From positions 1 to 63,472 of the forward strand of contig JAJQIF010000014.1 in the NCBI GenBank assembly GCA_021199355.1: a stretch of 63,472 nt of DNA. The letters are read 5' to 3'. The stretch's first letter is position 1; each line of letters opens with the position of its first letter. Below are positions 51,445 to 60,597 of this stretch, one piece after another. The notes below the pieces were generated by a model. That model was not told where the DNA came from, ran no database searches, and worked only from the letters and a program-made list of their open reading frames with translations. The position numbers and the translations under genes are program-made. This stretch comes from Oscillospiraceae bacterium. Its GTDB lineage: Bacteria; Bacillota; Clostridia; Oscillospirales; Ruminococcaceae.

Positions 51445-51831
51445 TTACTCCACCACCAGCTCCACTCCCTTGACGTGGAGGGTGACGGTGATGTCTTCTT
51501 CGGTGGCGTTCTGAACGGAAACGCCTATTTTGTACCAGGCGTCCTTCTCGATTTCAAATTTCACTGGCATACCAGGGGTTATATACGATGTTGCCTGCTC
51601 TCCTTCACCTTCACGGACTGGGACTATCGTGACTTCTGAGTCGCCGAGACCTTCTACAGAAGTGACGGTTATCGTCGATTTCGTCGGGATGAGGATTTCG
51701 TCGGCATAGGCGAACTCCTCCATGCTTCCTGCTGGAATGGTGATTTTGATGTCGAACTCGGTCTGTCTACCGCAAGCGGTAAGGGACAAGACAAGTGCCA
51801 GCACCGTGACGATTATCAATACTTTTCTCAT
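51445..51831 (-). CDS. Predicted lipoprotein
   Basis: 128 residues with a lipoprotein signal peptide ending in LSLTAC (cysteine ~20). The mature part is a small all-beta domain of unknown family. Last gene of a four-gene operon starting at 52786. Confidence 0.75.
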   Translation of the reverse strand: MRKVLIIVTVLALVLSLTACGRQTEFDIKITIPAGSMEEFAYADEILIPTKSTITVTSVEGLGDSEVTIVPVREGEGEQATSYITPGMPVKFEIEKDAWYKIGVSVQNATEEDITVTLHVKGVELVVE

Positions 51832-51840
51832 AATACTCTC

Positions 51841-52221
51841 CTATTCTGCCACCCCGACATATTCCCCATCAACCCGCCTTATAGCTGCGTAATAGTCGCC
51901 ATCAATCTCCACGATATAGACATTCTCCGTCTCCTGCGGGGCGTAGTTATACACAGGGATGTCGGTTTCTGATTCAACAACTTCATAAGCATTGTTGCCG
52001 GCGGATTCGAGAAAACCGATAAATTCGCCGCAGAGGTCGGCGGTCAGCTCTGAAGGCAAGCCACAGGCTTCGAGGACACTCCCCTCGCCCGTATCTCCCG
52101 CTCCGCAAATCCAGTACTCGTTGCCGTTATAGTAGACCTTATGGACAACGACACCGGTGGTGCAGGCGGTGAAGCAACAAAGTGTTGCCAAGGCTACAAG
52201 CAAAGATATAATTTTTCTCAT
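51841..52221 (-). CDS. Predicted lipoprotein
   Basis: 126 residues, signal peptide with lipobox CCFTAC (cysteine ~20). Mature domain acidic, with three further cysteines (in YWICGAG, LEACGLP and ADLCGEF); no known family. Starts 9 nt upstream of the next lipoprotein gene. Confidence 0.75.
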   Translation of the reverse strand: MRKIISLLVALATLCCFTACTTGVVVHKVYYNGNEYWICGAGDTGEGSVLEACGLPSELTADLCGEFIGFLESAGNNAYEVVESETDIPVYNYAPQETENVYIVEIDGDYYAAIRRVDGEYVGVAE

Positions 52222-52233
52222 GGTGATTTCTCC

Positions 52234-52500
52234 TTAATCCTTATCGGGTATTTCCTTACCGCAGTGGGAGCAGTACTTTCCGTTTGTCCACCTCGGTTTG
52301 CCACAGTGAGGGCATTTTGCAGACCCCCATCTAATGTAAACAAGCCCGCCAAATATGAGTGCAATACATGGCAAAGCGATATATCCTGTTACAGCGATGA
52401 CGTCCTCATCCATTTCATAGATTCCAAGCCCCATAACCGCCATCGCTATCACAAGGACAACAAACGCAACAGCTACAATCCAAATTGCTACTTTTCTCAT
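52234..52500 (-). CDS. Small membrane protein with a C-terminal zinc ribbon
   Basis: 88 residues from ATG 52500 behind a GGAGGTATCAC site. Two transmembrane helices (~5-27, ~38-58) then a zinc ribbon CPHCG and CSHCG. Function unknown. Confidence 0.75.
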   Translation of the reverse strand: MRKVAIWIVAVAFVVLVIAMAVMGLGIYEMDEDVIAVTGYIALPCIALIFGGLVYIRWGSAKCPHCGKPRWTNGKYCSHCGKEIPDKD

Positions 52501-52555
52501 AGTGATACCTCCATATCGTTTTTCGTGTTCTTGACAGCAACCACATTCTGCCCGG

Positions 52556-52786
52556 TTACGCCGTTTCACGCTTGCATTTTGGGCAGAACAACAGGCATTT
52601 ATTTTTCCTCACCATCCGGCTTACGGAGGACTGCGAGAACAATTCCGCAGACGCCGAGGGGATAAGTCCGAGGGCGAAGAAAAGACTGGTGAAGAAATAC
52701 AAGCCTAAAACTTCTGTTGGAACGGTGGCTACCTCAAAAAGAATGCCAGAAAGAATGAGTGCGATGCCGGAAAGCTGATTTTTCAT
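52556..52786 (-). CDS. Small membrane protein ending in CPKC
   Basis: 76 residues, two hydrophobic segments, with a terminal CLLFCPKCKRETA half zinc knuckle. AAAGGAG precedes ATG 52786. First gene of the operon and directly behind the upstream element shared with the Fn3 gene. Confidence 0.7.
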   Translation of the reverse strand: MKNQLSGIALILSGILFEVATVPTEVLGLYFFTSLFFALGLIPSASAELFSQSSVSRMVRKNKCLLFCPKCKRETA

Positions 52787-52808
52787 GATAATATCTCCTT
52801 TGAAATGG

Positions 52809-52849
52809 TTTTCTATAAGTAATACAAATTGAGAGGCGGGATTATTGCA
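52809..52849 (-). promoter_or_regulatory. Upstream element shared with the Fn3 gene at 10.3 kb
   Basis: TGCAAT (52849-52844) through TATAGAAAA on the minus strand; about 30 of 41 positions equal to 10374-10334. Confidence 0.5.
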
Positions 52850-53046
52850 TCTGGGAAAGATTTTTTTACTTTTTCACTGCTTAGAGGGTGGTGCGGAGGG
52901 CTAAAAGTTTTCCCGACGACAGTATAGCATAAAAGCATTTAAGAAGCAAGATTTTGCGAAAAATCTTAATGAAATCTTAATAATTGCAAAGCAAAGCCCG
53001 CCACGGGAGTTGAAACCTTTGGCGGGAGTTTTTTATGCAAAAATAA

Positions 53047-53190
53047 TCATTCAAGCGGCACTATCCGAAGCTTATCCGGGAACCTCGTCGCCAAATCTTC
53101 GACAATGGCGATAATCGGGGCAGACGCCCACGGGTGACAGCGCTCGCCAATAAAATCTTTTGTTGTAATCCAACTGCCTTGAAATTTCAT
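53047..53190 (-). CDS. 47-residue ORF coupled to the glycoside hydrolase gene
   Basis: ATG 53190 overlaps the upstream stop as ATGA and the frame ends with TGA at 53047. It contains FIGERCHPWASAPI, faintly like C-terminal parts of GH78-type rhamnosidases, so it may be a residual tail of a larger gene rather than an independent peptide. A hairpin CCCGCCA/TGGCGGG follows near 52998-53030. Confidence 0.45.
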   Translation of the reverse strand: MKFQGSWITTKDFIGERCHPWASAPIIAIVEDLATRFPDKLRIVPLE

Positions 53191-55079
53191 GTTTTAACCC
53201 TTGTGGGAGTATTCCGACAAATCTCGTACACTCCCTTCTTCAGATCAATCGTGACGGTTGTGCCGTCAGAAAATACAGTCCGCTGTTTATTGTAATCCCC
53301 GTCCGGGAACTCGTGGCGGAGCATTTCGCACTTGGCGACCTGCTCCTGCAAATCGGTAACCACCCGACAACGGGCGATTTCTTCGTCAAGGCGCTTCTCG
53401 GCTTCGCTGTCGAAGGCTCCGTCGGTGTTGGGGTAGGCTCCGTCCCTGTCGAGATAGGGTGCACCGGCATTCAAAAGAGCATAGAGCATGTAGTCCTCCG
53501 AGTCCGTCTTGTCCATGAACCACGGGAGTATCATGCAGTCGTGATAGACGAGATTGAAAAGCGGAACGGAAACGCCTCGCCGGGGACTTCCAGGCGCCTG
53601 GAGCATGAAGTCGTACGGTCCGTAATGGCAGAATACGAGCGAGCGCATTGCCCAGTCTGAGCACTCCTCACTGCTCGGGAGAATCCCCTTTGACCAGAGA
53701 TAATCGAAGCATGCGCCGCGGTATTCGAGGCATTCTTTACGGGTCATCCGGTGCCTCGGATGGGCGCATTCGTCCGGCTCATTGCAGGTGAAGACATCCA
53801 AGTAGGATGCCTGCAAACGGATGCCGTGACTGAGCACCTCCTCGAAGTTGCGCTTGACGTAATATGGAGCCTGAGTGGCGCAGAGATAGTTCTGCTTTCC
53901 TCCCGCCCAGACGGACATCTCGAAGACCGAGCCATCGGGAGCGTGGAGTGCGAACTCTTTGTCATAGGTTTCGGCGTCCATGTAGTAGTCACGGTACTGG
54001 TCGTGAAGCCCGAAGAGATAGCCGCAGTCGTGAATCGTGTCCGAGAGCTCTTTGAATCCTTCCCAACCGCCTGCTTCGGAACATGCGGGAAGGTAGTCGG
54101 GGTGCCGGTTGTCATAGCCGGGCGCGCCCCAACCGTCGAGGTGGAGGTAGAGCTTCGGAACGCCTTTACTGTGGTATCTCTGAATTTCAAGAGCTCGGGC
54201 ATGGAACGAGACGACAGAGTCGTTGTTTTCGGGATTCTCTTCGTCAAAATATCTCGAATCGGGCGAAACGTGCTTCTTGATGCCCTTGTGGACAATCACC
54301 GAGCCGATGAGCTCGTCGACGAAAGGATTGCGCGCCGCCTTCTCCCAAAGGGTCGTCAGAAGCCCCGTCTCGATGGCGTAGGCACGATATATCTTGCACA
54401 GGTCGTTATAGTCGCAGTTATCCCGGAAAATATAGCGGATGCTACGGCGATAGGAAAGCTCGCCGAGGCTCGGGAGGAAGTAGGCTCCGACATGAGTGTA
54501 TGAGCCGCCCGCCGGATGGTCGACATAGTAGCCGCCGTCCCACGGGGTCTCGCAGATGGCGATGTAGCCGCAGGAGTCCTCAATCTGACCGAACCACGGC
54601 ATATAGGCGCCCGAGGAACAGAACTGACCGTCGAACGGGAGCTTATTAACCTCATTTTCCCAAGTGTTCGGAATCAGGAGCCCCTGCAAAACCGGCATCA
54701 CCGTATAGGCACTGTCGCTGTTCTTTTCAAAATCGAAGTAGCCGGGATAGAGAATTTTTTCGAACTCTATGGAGCCCTCGCCCGGAATCAACTCGAACCG
54801 GACAGCCTGCGTCGAGGTTTCAATCCACGCAAGAGTCTCGAAAGAGAAGGCGAAATCATGCCATTCGTAGTGGGACAGAATCCCCTCGCCCACGCCGCTT
54901 TTGTAGGGCTCATGCCGGATTTCGTCGGCGGTGAGGAACGGCAAGGCTGTGCCGTCCTTCATGATTATACTCGGGCAAGAGGACTCCGACTGTTGCCAGA
55001 TGTGCTCCGGGGTCTCTATCGTGTAGAGCAGAGTTTCGGGGTTAAGGGATAATTTAATTGATGAGGTTATGACTTGCAT
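53187..55079 (-). CDS. Putative glycoside hydrolase, TIM-barrel type
   Basis: 630 residues from ATG 55079 after GGGAGGACG. An N-terminal beta-sandwich region (~1-240) precedes a barrel-like region with YLHLDGWGAPGYDNRHPDY, LFGLHDQYRDYY and ASYLDVFTCNEPDE, acidic residues placed like those of retaining glycosidases; similarity is closest in feel to GH101/GH129/DUF5696-type proteins. No signal peptide, so an intracellular enzyme. Exact family and substrate are not established. Confidence 0.65.
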   Translation of the reverse strand: MQVITSSIKLSLNPETLLYTIETPEHIWQQSESSCPSIIMKDGTALPFLTADEIRHEPYKSGVGEGILSHYEWHDFAFSFETLAWIETSTQAVRFELIPGEGSIEFEKILYPGYFDFEKNSDSAYTVMPVLQGLLIPNTWENEVNKLPFDGQFCSSGAYMPWFGQIEDSCGYIAICETPWDGGYYVDHPAGGSYTHVGAYFLPSLGELSYRRSIRYIFRDNCDYNDLCKIYRAYAIETGLLTTLWEKAARNPFVDELIGSVIVHKGIKKHVSPDSRYFDEENPENNDSVVSFHARALEIQRYHSKGVPKLYLHLDGWGAPGYDNRHPDYLPACSEAGGWEGFKELSDTIHDCGYLFGLHDQYRDYYMDAETYDKEFALHAPDGSVFEMSVWAGGKQNYLCATQAPYYVKRNFEEVLSHGIRLQASYLDVFTCNEPDECAHPRHRMTRKECLEYRGACFDYLWSKGILPSSEECSDWAMRSLVFCHYGPYDFMLQAPGSPRRGVSVPLFNLVYHDCMILPWFMDKTDSEDYMLYALLNAGAPYLDRDGAYPNTDGAFDSEAEKRLDEEIARCRVVTDLQEQVAKCEMLRHEFPDGDYNKQRTVFSDGTTVTIDLKKGVYEICRNTPTRVKT

Positions 55080-55095
55080 TTTCGTCCTCCCAAAT

Positions 55096-55815
55096 CTATT
55101 TATATTTCTCACCGGTCAGCGCTTCAAAGCTCGTCCTGACGGCATCCTCAGAGATGTCGCACTCAAGAAGATAAATAGGAATCGCCGAGACAATCCTGTC
55201 AAGAAGCCCGAGCGTCAGGGCCGCCGCTGCCGGCTCCTTCGGAAGAAACATCTGCCGCAGAAGGAGCGACGCCGACTTGTCAGGCTCAACGCGAAAGATT
55301 CTGTTCTCAGTGCCACGCTTTATGAAGCAGATTCCCGCCAGATTGGCGGATTCGTTGCGATTCCAGCCCTCTTTGCCGCACCACGGAGTCCCGAACGCGC
55401 GAACCGAGCCGCTCTCCCGGATATAAAAAATCGGCTTATCGCCGTTGATTATTGTCACATTATCGCCGAGGTACCTTTGCCAGAGCCCGATGTGGGTTGA
55501 TTTGCCCGTCCCGCTCGGAGCGGTGAAGAGGTATGCCCTGTTTTTATATGAAATGCATGCGCCGTGGAGCATCATGCGATTGTATTCGGGAAGCCGTGCC
55601 GCAATCTCGGAATATATCTCGTCGCGCTCAAGAAGCTCGTCGCAGATGTCGGGGCTTGCCGCCCGAAGCTCTGAAAGCCTTTCGTCGCCGACACTGACCG
55701 AAAAATCGGACTCATAACTTTCGGAAAGATAGTCGTGGCAGAACCGGCGAAGATAGTCGAAGCGGCTGTGAACCTCGATGCTCAGCCCGGCGAGTGAGAT
55801 AGCGATGGTGGGTAT
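55096..55815 (-). CDS. HPr-kinase/PEPCK-like P-loop protein with unclear start
   Basis: About 239 residues. The P-loop APSGTGKSTH and a downstream GDKPIFY metal-binding aspartate match the HPr kinase/PEP carboxykinase-like family seen beside peptide-maturation and sugar genes. The protein homology begins at IPTIAISLAGLSIEVHSRFDYL, but no ATG, GTG or TTG exists in frame there: ATA 55815 is the only nearby ATN codon. GTG 55823, ideally placed after AGGAAAG, is in another frame. Either a rare start or a one-base frameshift. Ends 16 nt before the glycoside hydrolase gene. Confidence 0.65.
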   Translation of the reverse strand: MPTIAISLAGLSIEVHSRFDYLRRFCHDYLSESYESDFSVSVGDERLSELRAASPDICDELLERDEIYSEIAARLPEYNRMMLHGACISYKNRAYLFTAPSGTGKSTHIGLWQRYLGDNVTIINGDKPIFYIRESGSVRAFGTPWCGKEGWNRNESANLAGICFIKRGTENRIFRVEPDKSASLLLRQMFLPKEPAAAALTLGLLDRIVSAIPIYLLECDISEDAVRTSFEALTGEKYK

Positions 55816-55852
55816 GTAATCACGCTTCTTTCCTGAAAGATTTACTGAAATG

Positions 55853-55881
55853 ATTGTAGCATATTATTTGTGGGGTGTCAA
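55853..55881 (-). promoter_or_regulatory. Promoter of the HPr-kinase-like gene
   Basis: TTGACA (55881-55876), 17 bp, TACAAT (55858-55853) on the minus strand; the start site falls about 25 bp before AGGAAAG. Confidence 0.65.
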
Positions 55882-55911
55882 GGGGAGATTGGGGTTAAGC
55901 TGAAAATGTGA

Positions 55912-55997
55912 AAAAATAACAAGGCGGGGCTTGGAGTTGATTCGCTTATAAGCATTGCGAACTCGCTTGGATTTCGGTTGATGACATACTTGTTAAT
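55912..55997 (+). pseudogene. Fragment of an XRE regulator
   Basis: About 80 bp are ~80% identical to 60351-60437, the middle of the HTH gene at 60231, with a one-base deletion after ACTCGCTTGG. No start codon or full domain remains. Followed by short AT-rich tandem units (AAGCGAATAGCGAAT, AACGATAAACGATAA) to 56060. Confidence 0.75.
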
Positions 55998-56064
55998 TGT
56001 AATGTATTCCGATAACAAATAAGCGAATAGCGAATAAAAATTAACGATAAACGATAATTTTCTA

Positions 56065-56093
56065 TTGACAACGGTGAGGGTGTGTGATATAAT
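56065..56093 (+). promoter_or_regulatory. Exact consensus promoter of the ABC-2 operon
   Basis: TTGACA (56065-56070), 17 bp, TATAAT (56088-56093). Confidence 0.8.
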
Positions 56094-56124
56094 GCAGTCA
56101 GAAACGCAGAAGGAAGGTTACTGA

Positions 56125-56811
56125 ATGCAAAAAGAAATACTGAAAGTAAGCGGCTTGAACAAGTCTTACGGGGAAGAATTGATATTCCGGGATGTCAATT
56201 TTGAAATCCGAGAGGGCGAAGTTGTCGGATTTCTGGGTAATAACGGCACCGGAAAAACAACCATGATGAAAATAATTCTGGGTCTGACTCCCTATTCTTC
56301 GGGACAAGTTGAATATCTCGACGACCTTGATTATCTGAGAAAAGCGGAATCGCTGAAATCAATCGGATATCTGATGGAAACGCCATTATATGGTTATCTG
56401 GATGCACATGATACTCTGAAGCTGATGTCATACTATAGTGGGCAAAGCATCACTGATGCTCAGATTGACGAGCTCCTGAAAAAAGTGAGGTTAAAAGCAA
56501 GCAAGAAAAAGGTCAAAGAGTATTCATTCGGCATGTGCCAGAAGCTGAGGTTAGCAATAGCGTTCATGTACAACCGTAAGCTCCTGATTCTTGATGAACC
56601 GACGGTTGGTTTGGACCCTCAGGCTGTGGATGAGTTTGTCGATATCATCAAAGAGATGGTAGCAGAAAAAGATGTCAGCGTGTTGCTTTCAAGTCATCAG
56701 CTGGAAGCGATTGAACCGTTGTGCGACAGGTATCTGTACATATCCGACCATCAGATTAAGGAGAAAGCAGTAATTGACAGAAGCATATACAGGAGGATCA
56801 GCAATGAATAA
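56125..56811 (+). CDS. ABC transporter ATPase (ABC-2 type)
   Basis: 228 residues. Walker A GNNGTGKTTMM near residue 40, signature YSFGMCQKLRLAIA (SFGM replaces the usual SGGQ), Walker B LLILDEPTVGLDP and switch LSSHQLEAI. Such ATPases serve lantibiotic-immunity or bacitracin-type exporters. Overlaps the permease start by 8 nt. Confidence 0.9.
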   Translation: MQKEILKVSGLNKSYGEELIFRDVNFEIREGEVVGFLGNNGTGKTTMMKIILGLTPYSSGQVEYLDDLDYLRKAESLKSIGYLMETPLYGYLDAHDTLKLMSYYSGQSITDAQIDELLKKVRLKASKKKVKEYSFGMCQKLRLAIAFMYNRKLLILDEPTVGLDPQAVDEFVDIIKEMVAEKDVSVLLSSHQLEAIEPLCDRYLYISDHQIKEKAVIDRSIYRRISNE

Positions 56812-57556
56812 GATTATTATCGGAGAGATGTATAAGCAGTTAAAGAAAAAGAGCATTATAGTTATTGCTCTTGTTGCTGTTATTCCCTTTGCATTTTCGT
56901 TCCTGATTTATTCAGAGCCTTCTTTTCTGGAAATGGACGGCGAATTCGGATATCTGTCTTATATGGTTGTTATGTGGCAGTCAATGTGGTCTATGTTTAT
57001 TCCGCACATATTGGTTGTGTACTTAATCGCTTGTATCACAGAGGACGAAACTCAGGGGCAGATTCTCTATGAACTCAGCAGGATTCCAAACAGAGGCTCC
57101 TTGGTTCTGGGACGGCTTCTGTCCATACTGATAATGGTCGGCGGGTATATAGCTCTTTTCTTCGTGTCGGCAACAGCAGGATTCTGGGTGTTTATAGCAA
57201 GAACAGAACACTATAATCCGAGTGACGCTATATCACATGAGGAAATTGTTCAACTGTGGATTGGATTTCTGCTCTTGCTACTTGTTGTAAGCTTGATATA
57301 TTCCATTTCATCGAAGGTCAAGCCTATCATCACACTGGTGATAATCATTGTCGGGCACTTTTTGCTGAGCAATATATCCTATATTGAAAACTGGAAGCTC
57401 ATTCCGGGCACATTAGCCTACAACATGGAGTACACAGTTGGTGGTGGGAATATGTCGCCGATTATAGCATATCAGTCGGTCGTTCTGGTCGCGCTGATTG
57501 CGTTGTGTCTGGCAGTCAAGCAAATATATTACAAGCATATGGAAGTAACATTTTAA
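56804..57556 (+). CDS. ABC-2 type permease
   Basis: 250 residues from ATG 56804 after AGGAGG. Six predicted helices, no ATPase motifs. Partner of the ATPase just upstream; exported substrate unknown. Confidence 0.85.
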   Translation: MNKIIIGEMYKQLKKKSIIVIALVAVIPFAFSFLIYSEPSFLEMDGEFGYLSYMVVMWQSMWSMFIPHILVVYLIACITEDETQGQILYELSRIPNRGSLVLGRLLSILIMVGGYIALFFVSATAGFWVFIARTEHYNPSDAISHEEIVQLWIGFLLLLLVVSLIYSISSKVKPIITLVIIIVGHFLLSNISYIENWKLIPGTLAYNMEYTVGGGNMSPIIAYQSVVLVALIALCLAVKQIYYKHMEVTF

Positions 57557-57576
57557 CAAAAGAAAGGTATGGTCTT

Positions 57577-58164
57577 ATGAAGAAAATCGAGAAAATTTCA
57601 AATGTAATTTTAGTAATCCTGAGAGCTTTGCAGGTTTTAAGCGTGGTGATTGCAATTTTGTGTGCAGTTGTACTTACCATTGGATTGGTCAGTAATTCAT
57701 TAAGCACAAGCGTATCCGTGGATTTGGGATATGTGACACTTGACGTGGCAGACGAAATAGTGCCCGAAATGCTCAATTCTCAAATGTTTCTGATTGTCGT
57801 ACTGATTATGAGTATTGTTGTTCTGGGTGCTGTCTTCATGGTACTGCAACTACTTTGCAAAATCTTTGACCCGATGCGCCAAGGGCGACCTTTCGAAAAG
57901 AGCGTGTCATCCAATCTCAAGAAAATCGCACTGCTCGTTTTGTGCGGCGGCACCGTCTGTGAGATTCTGAAAAATATACTCATAACATATCTGACGGAGG
58001 CGCTCAATATCACGGAAATTCTTTTGAATGAATACATAGTGAACGTCAATGTGGATATGAACTTCAACGCTGTCTATATAGTATTTGCGATTCTTCTGTG
58101 GCTCATCGCACTTGTATTTGAGTATGGAGCGATGCTACAGCAAGAGTCGGACGAGACTTTGTAA
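57577..58164 (+). CDS. DUF2975 membrane protein
   Basis: 195 residues from ATG 57577 after AGAAAGG. Four transmembrane helices with IFDPMRQGRPFEKSVSSNLKKIA, the DUF2975 cytosolic loop. This family is nearly always paired with a YozG-like HTH protein, as here (TAATG overlap). Confidence 0.88.
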   Translation: MKKIEKISNVILVILRALQVLSVVIAILCAVVLTIGLVSNSLSTSVSVDLGYVTLDVADEIVPEMLNSQMFLIVVLIMSIVVLGAVFMVLQLLCKIFDPMRQGRPFEKSVSSNLKKIALLVLCGGTVCEILKNILITYLTEALNITEILLNEYIVNVNVDMNFNAVYIVFAILLWLIALVFEYGAMLQQESDETL

Positions 58165-58397
58165 TGGAGATGCCTGACATGGGAAAAATCGTTTTGAGAC
58201 TTGACCGCGTAATGGCGGACCGTAAAATTTCTTTGAAAGAATTATCGGAAAAAGTAGGAAGGAGCAATGTAAACCTGTCCAAGATAAAGACCGGAAAAAT
58301 CAGTGCCATCCGTTTTTCCACATTAGAGGCTATCTGCGAAGCCTTGAATTGCCAACCGGGAGATATACTCGAGTATGTCAGGGATTCGGAGGAGTGA
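58164..58397 (+). CDS. YozG-like HTH regulator
   Basis: 77 residues. LDRVMADRKISLKELSEKVG then NLSKIKTGKISAIRFSTLEAI is a compact Cro/CI-type helix-turn-helix with the typical CQPGDILEYV tail. Start ATG 58164 overlaps the DUF2975 stop; the two probably act together to control this operon. Confidence 0.88.
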   Translation: MEMPDMGKIVLRLDRVMADRKISLKELSEKVGRSNVNLSKIKTGKISAIRFSTLEAICEALNCQPGDILEYVRDSEE

Positions 58398-58420
58398 GGA
58401 TTGGTTTTGATAAAACAAGA

Positions 58421-58449
58421 AGAGCGACCGTTAAAGTCGCTCTTTTTTA
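58421..58449 (+). terminator. Terminator of the ABC-2 operon
   Basis: AGAGCGAC (58421-58428) and GTCGCTCT (58436-58443) followed by TTTTTT; fourth copy of the recurrent hairpin core. Confidence 0.85.
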
Positions 58450-58608
58450 CATTCGTCTGCTTCCCTTCTCGTAATTTAGATTTTCGAACAATCAGCTACA
58501 AATTGTGCGGATATAATGCCTGAGCGCTCCCTCCATGGATTTCTTTCCGGCGAAACTAATTTTAATGGTCGAGATAAGCAAATGAGACTGCAGAAGATTT
58601 CTTGATAT

Positions 58609-58669
58609 AAAAAGCCCCAGACGGTTTGTCTCGACTGCTTTTACAGCGAGATATAGCCGTCTGGGCTTT
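58609..58669 (-). terminator. Long terminator after the truncated nuclease gene
   Basis: AAAGCCCCAGACGG (58611-58624) and CCGTCTGGGCTTT (58657-58669) with an inner GTCTCG/CGAGAT stem and a T-run on the minus strand. Confidence 0.75.
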
Positions 58670-58675
58670 ATGGTA

Positions 58676-59278
58676 TTAAACCTTCTCAATCACACAAGTA
58701 TGCTTCTTGGTCTCCCTGTCATAATTGATACCAACCATAAGGAGATTCCCGAAGTACTCTTTCAGCTTGCCGTTGTAACGCTTCTCTTTTATCTGTCTGA
58801 TTGCAGTGTCGGCATCCTGATTGTACTTAAGCTCGACTACCATTGCCGGATAGTCTGAGTTTTTGCGAGGGAGGAATGCCAAGTCGGCAAAGCCTTTTCC
58901 CGTTGGCAATTCATGAACTATCTCATAATGCTTTCTTGCTGTGTAGTATGCAAGAACAATCGCTGCACTCAGAGATGCCTCGTTGTTGTATTCCAAAGCA
59001 GAGCAAACTCCTTCGTGTGCTTTTTCAAGAGCAACAGCAACTTTTTCTGCTTTGCCCTGAATAGTTGCATCAAGCAGATTATCTGAATCCTTGATCGCCT
59101 CCGCTACATATGCCCAATCGGTTCCGCCGACTGCATCTCCGAAAGCACCGGCAACCTCTAAATTAGGGATAGTCGCCTTTTCAGTATTATCATAATACGC
59201 AAGGTATCCAAGAGGATTGTGGGGGACGTAACAAACTTTTCGCACATAAGATATTAAATCAATCTGAAAAATGGGCAA
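58676..59278 (-). pseudogene. C-terminal remnant of a DUF1703-type AAA-ATPase/PD-(D/E)XK protein
   Basis: About 200 residues match only the C-terminal part of a family usually near 500-600 residues: YLAYYDNTEKATIPN, ASLSAAIVLAYYTARKHYEIV, LPTGKGFADLAFLPRK and PAMVVELKYNQDADTAIRQI. The nuclease core (D in FADLAF, ExK in VELK) is intact but the N-terminal ATPase is missing and the frame opens at a TTG without a ribosome binding site. Probably a decayed gene. Confidence 0.75.
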
Positions 59279-59363
59279 AAAAAATAAGCCCTCCGAAGAA
59301 GGCTTATACCATCAACATCTTAAGTTACTGTGGATTTTCATAATCCGCTACTTTTCTCAAAAG

Positions 59364-60002
59364 CTAATTTATACTCAAATAATCTAAAAAGCTCTGAACA
59401 AGCTCTTTCGCAGAATTGCCCATCCGAGTATATACTTCACCCGAAAGAAACTCCTGATTTTTCTCCACGTCATTACTGATTTTTATAAATCTCAACACTC
59501 CGCCTAAGTCTTTAGATAGCGCCGCTATTTTGTCATCAGAAATTTTTGCCGGTTCTATCATATAAAAACTATAATCAAAGGGATACTCGCTTGCTACTCC
59601 ATGCAGATTACAATGTTCCGGACTTAAGTACAACACGACAGTAAAGAGCGGCAACAGTCCGCCATTATTCAAACAGTCCCACGTTTCTATCTGCGTGGCA
59701 TACAATCCACTTTCAAACAGACACACCTTTATAGGCAATACAGTACTTATTTCTGTCTCCACCAGAAGCGCACAATAGAACTTCTCTGCCTTCATTAAAA
59801 ATAAATTTCTATACATACTCTGAAATTTCTCAAGTGTCAGCTTACTGCCATAGTCCATAAGTTTATTTAAGACAGGCATAATATCTACCGGAGTCAGTTC
59901 CGTCTGATTCAAATTCTCGTTCAACACGAAACAATTAAATAGTTCTGCAATCACATCCTCCTGTCCAAAATAATCCCTTATAGCATCATCTAAACTGCTC
60001 AT
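59364..60002 (-). CDS. Rpn-family-like PD-(D/E)XK protein, divergent
   Basis: 212 residues from ATG 60002 (GTG 60005 also possible) behind GAGGGATTA. The opening DAIRDYFGQEDVIAELFNCFVL and LLVETEISTVLPIKVCLFESGLYATQ match recombination-promoting nuclease/putative transposase proteins, but the usual IENQ catalytic segment reads VETE, so activity is uncertain. Shortened relative to the usual ~300 residues. Confidence 0.6.
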   Translation of the reverse strand: MSSLDDAIRDYFGQEDVIAELFNCFVLNENLNQTELTPVDIMPVLNKLMDYGSKLTLEKFQSMYRNLFLMKAEKFYCALLVETEISTVLPIKVCLFESGLYATQIETWDCLNNGGLLPLFTVVLYLSPEHCNLHGVASEYPFDYSFYMIEPAKISDDKIAALSKDLGGVLRFIKISNDVEKNQEFLSGEVYTRMGNSAKELVQSFLDYLSIN

Positions 60003-60230
60003 CACATTAATCCCTCGTTTTTGATCAGATAGCCTTTTATTCTACTATTTTTCTGATGATTTGAACATGGAGTTCCTTTCACATAATCAGGAAAAGTAAA
60101 ATACATTTCGCAAAATAAGATACCATAATTGTTGAAGGCTGAGCTGAATTCATAAACCACTTGCTATATATGAAAATATGAGTTAATAATAGTAGCGCTT
60201 ATGCAGAAAATACATAGCAGGAGGAAAAAC

Positions 60231-60572
60231 ATGGTCACAGACTACATAACACTTGGACATCGTATCAATTACTTACGGAGGCAGAAAGGGCTTTCGCAGG
60301 AAGAACTCGCAGAGAAGGCAAACCTCTCACGGGAGTTTATCAGTATGATTGAAAATAACAAGACGGGGCTCGGAGTAGATTCACTCGTAAAGATTGCGAA
60401 CTCGCTTGGGGTTTCGACTGATGATATTCTTGTGGATTATTTGAAATATTCAACTTCCTCTGCGGACAGTGAGTTGCATCGATTACTTCTGGACTGCAAT
60501 GAGACTGAGGAATACATACTCACAAAGACAGTAAAAGCGTTGAAGGCGATTCTTTCATTACGGGGAATCTAA
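60231..60572 (+). CDS. XRE-family transcriptional regulator
   Basis: 113 residues from ATG 60231 after AGGAGG. INYLRRQKGLSQEELAEKAN and LSREFISMIENNKTGLGVDS form the helix-turn-helix; the helical C-terminus is ~40 residues. A degraded copy of its centre lies at 55.9 kb. Stand-alone; target unknown. Confidence 0.88.
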   Translation: MVTDYITLGHRINYLRRQKGLSQEELAEKANLSREFISMIENNKTGLGVDSLVKIANSLGVSTDDILVDYLKYSTSSADSELHRLLLDCNETEEYILTKTVKALKAILSLRGI

Positions 60573-60597
60573 CTACAAAGTAACATAAAATAAAAAA

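Noticed and set aside
53751-54503. 250-codon plus-strand ORF
   Set aside because: Antisense to the glycoside hydrolase gene, explained by its codon bias; no start signal.
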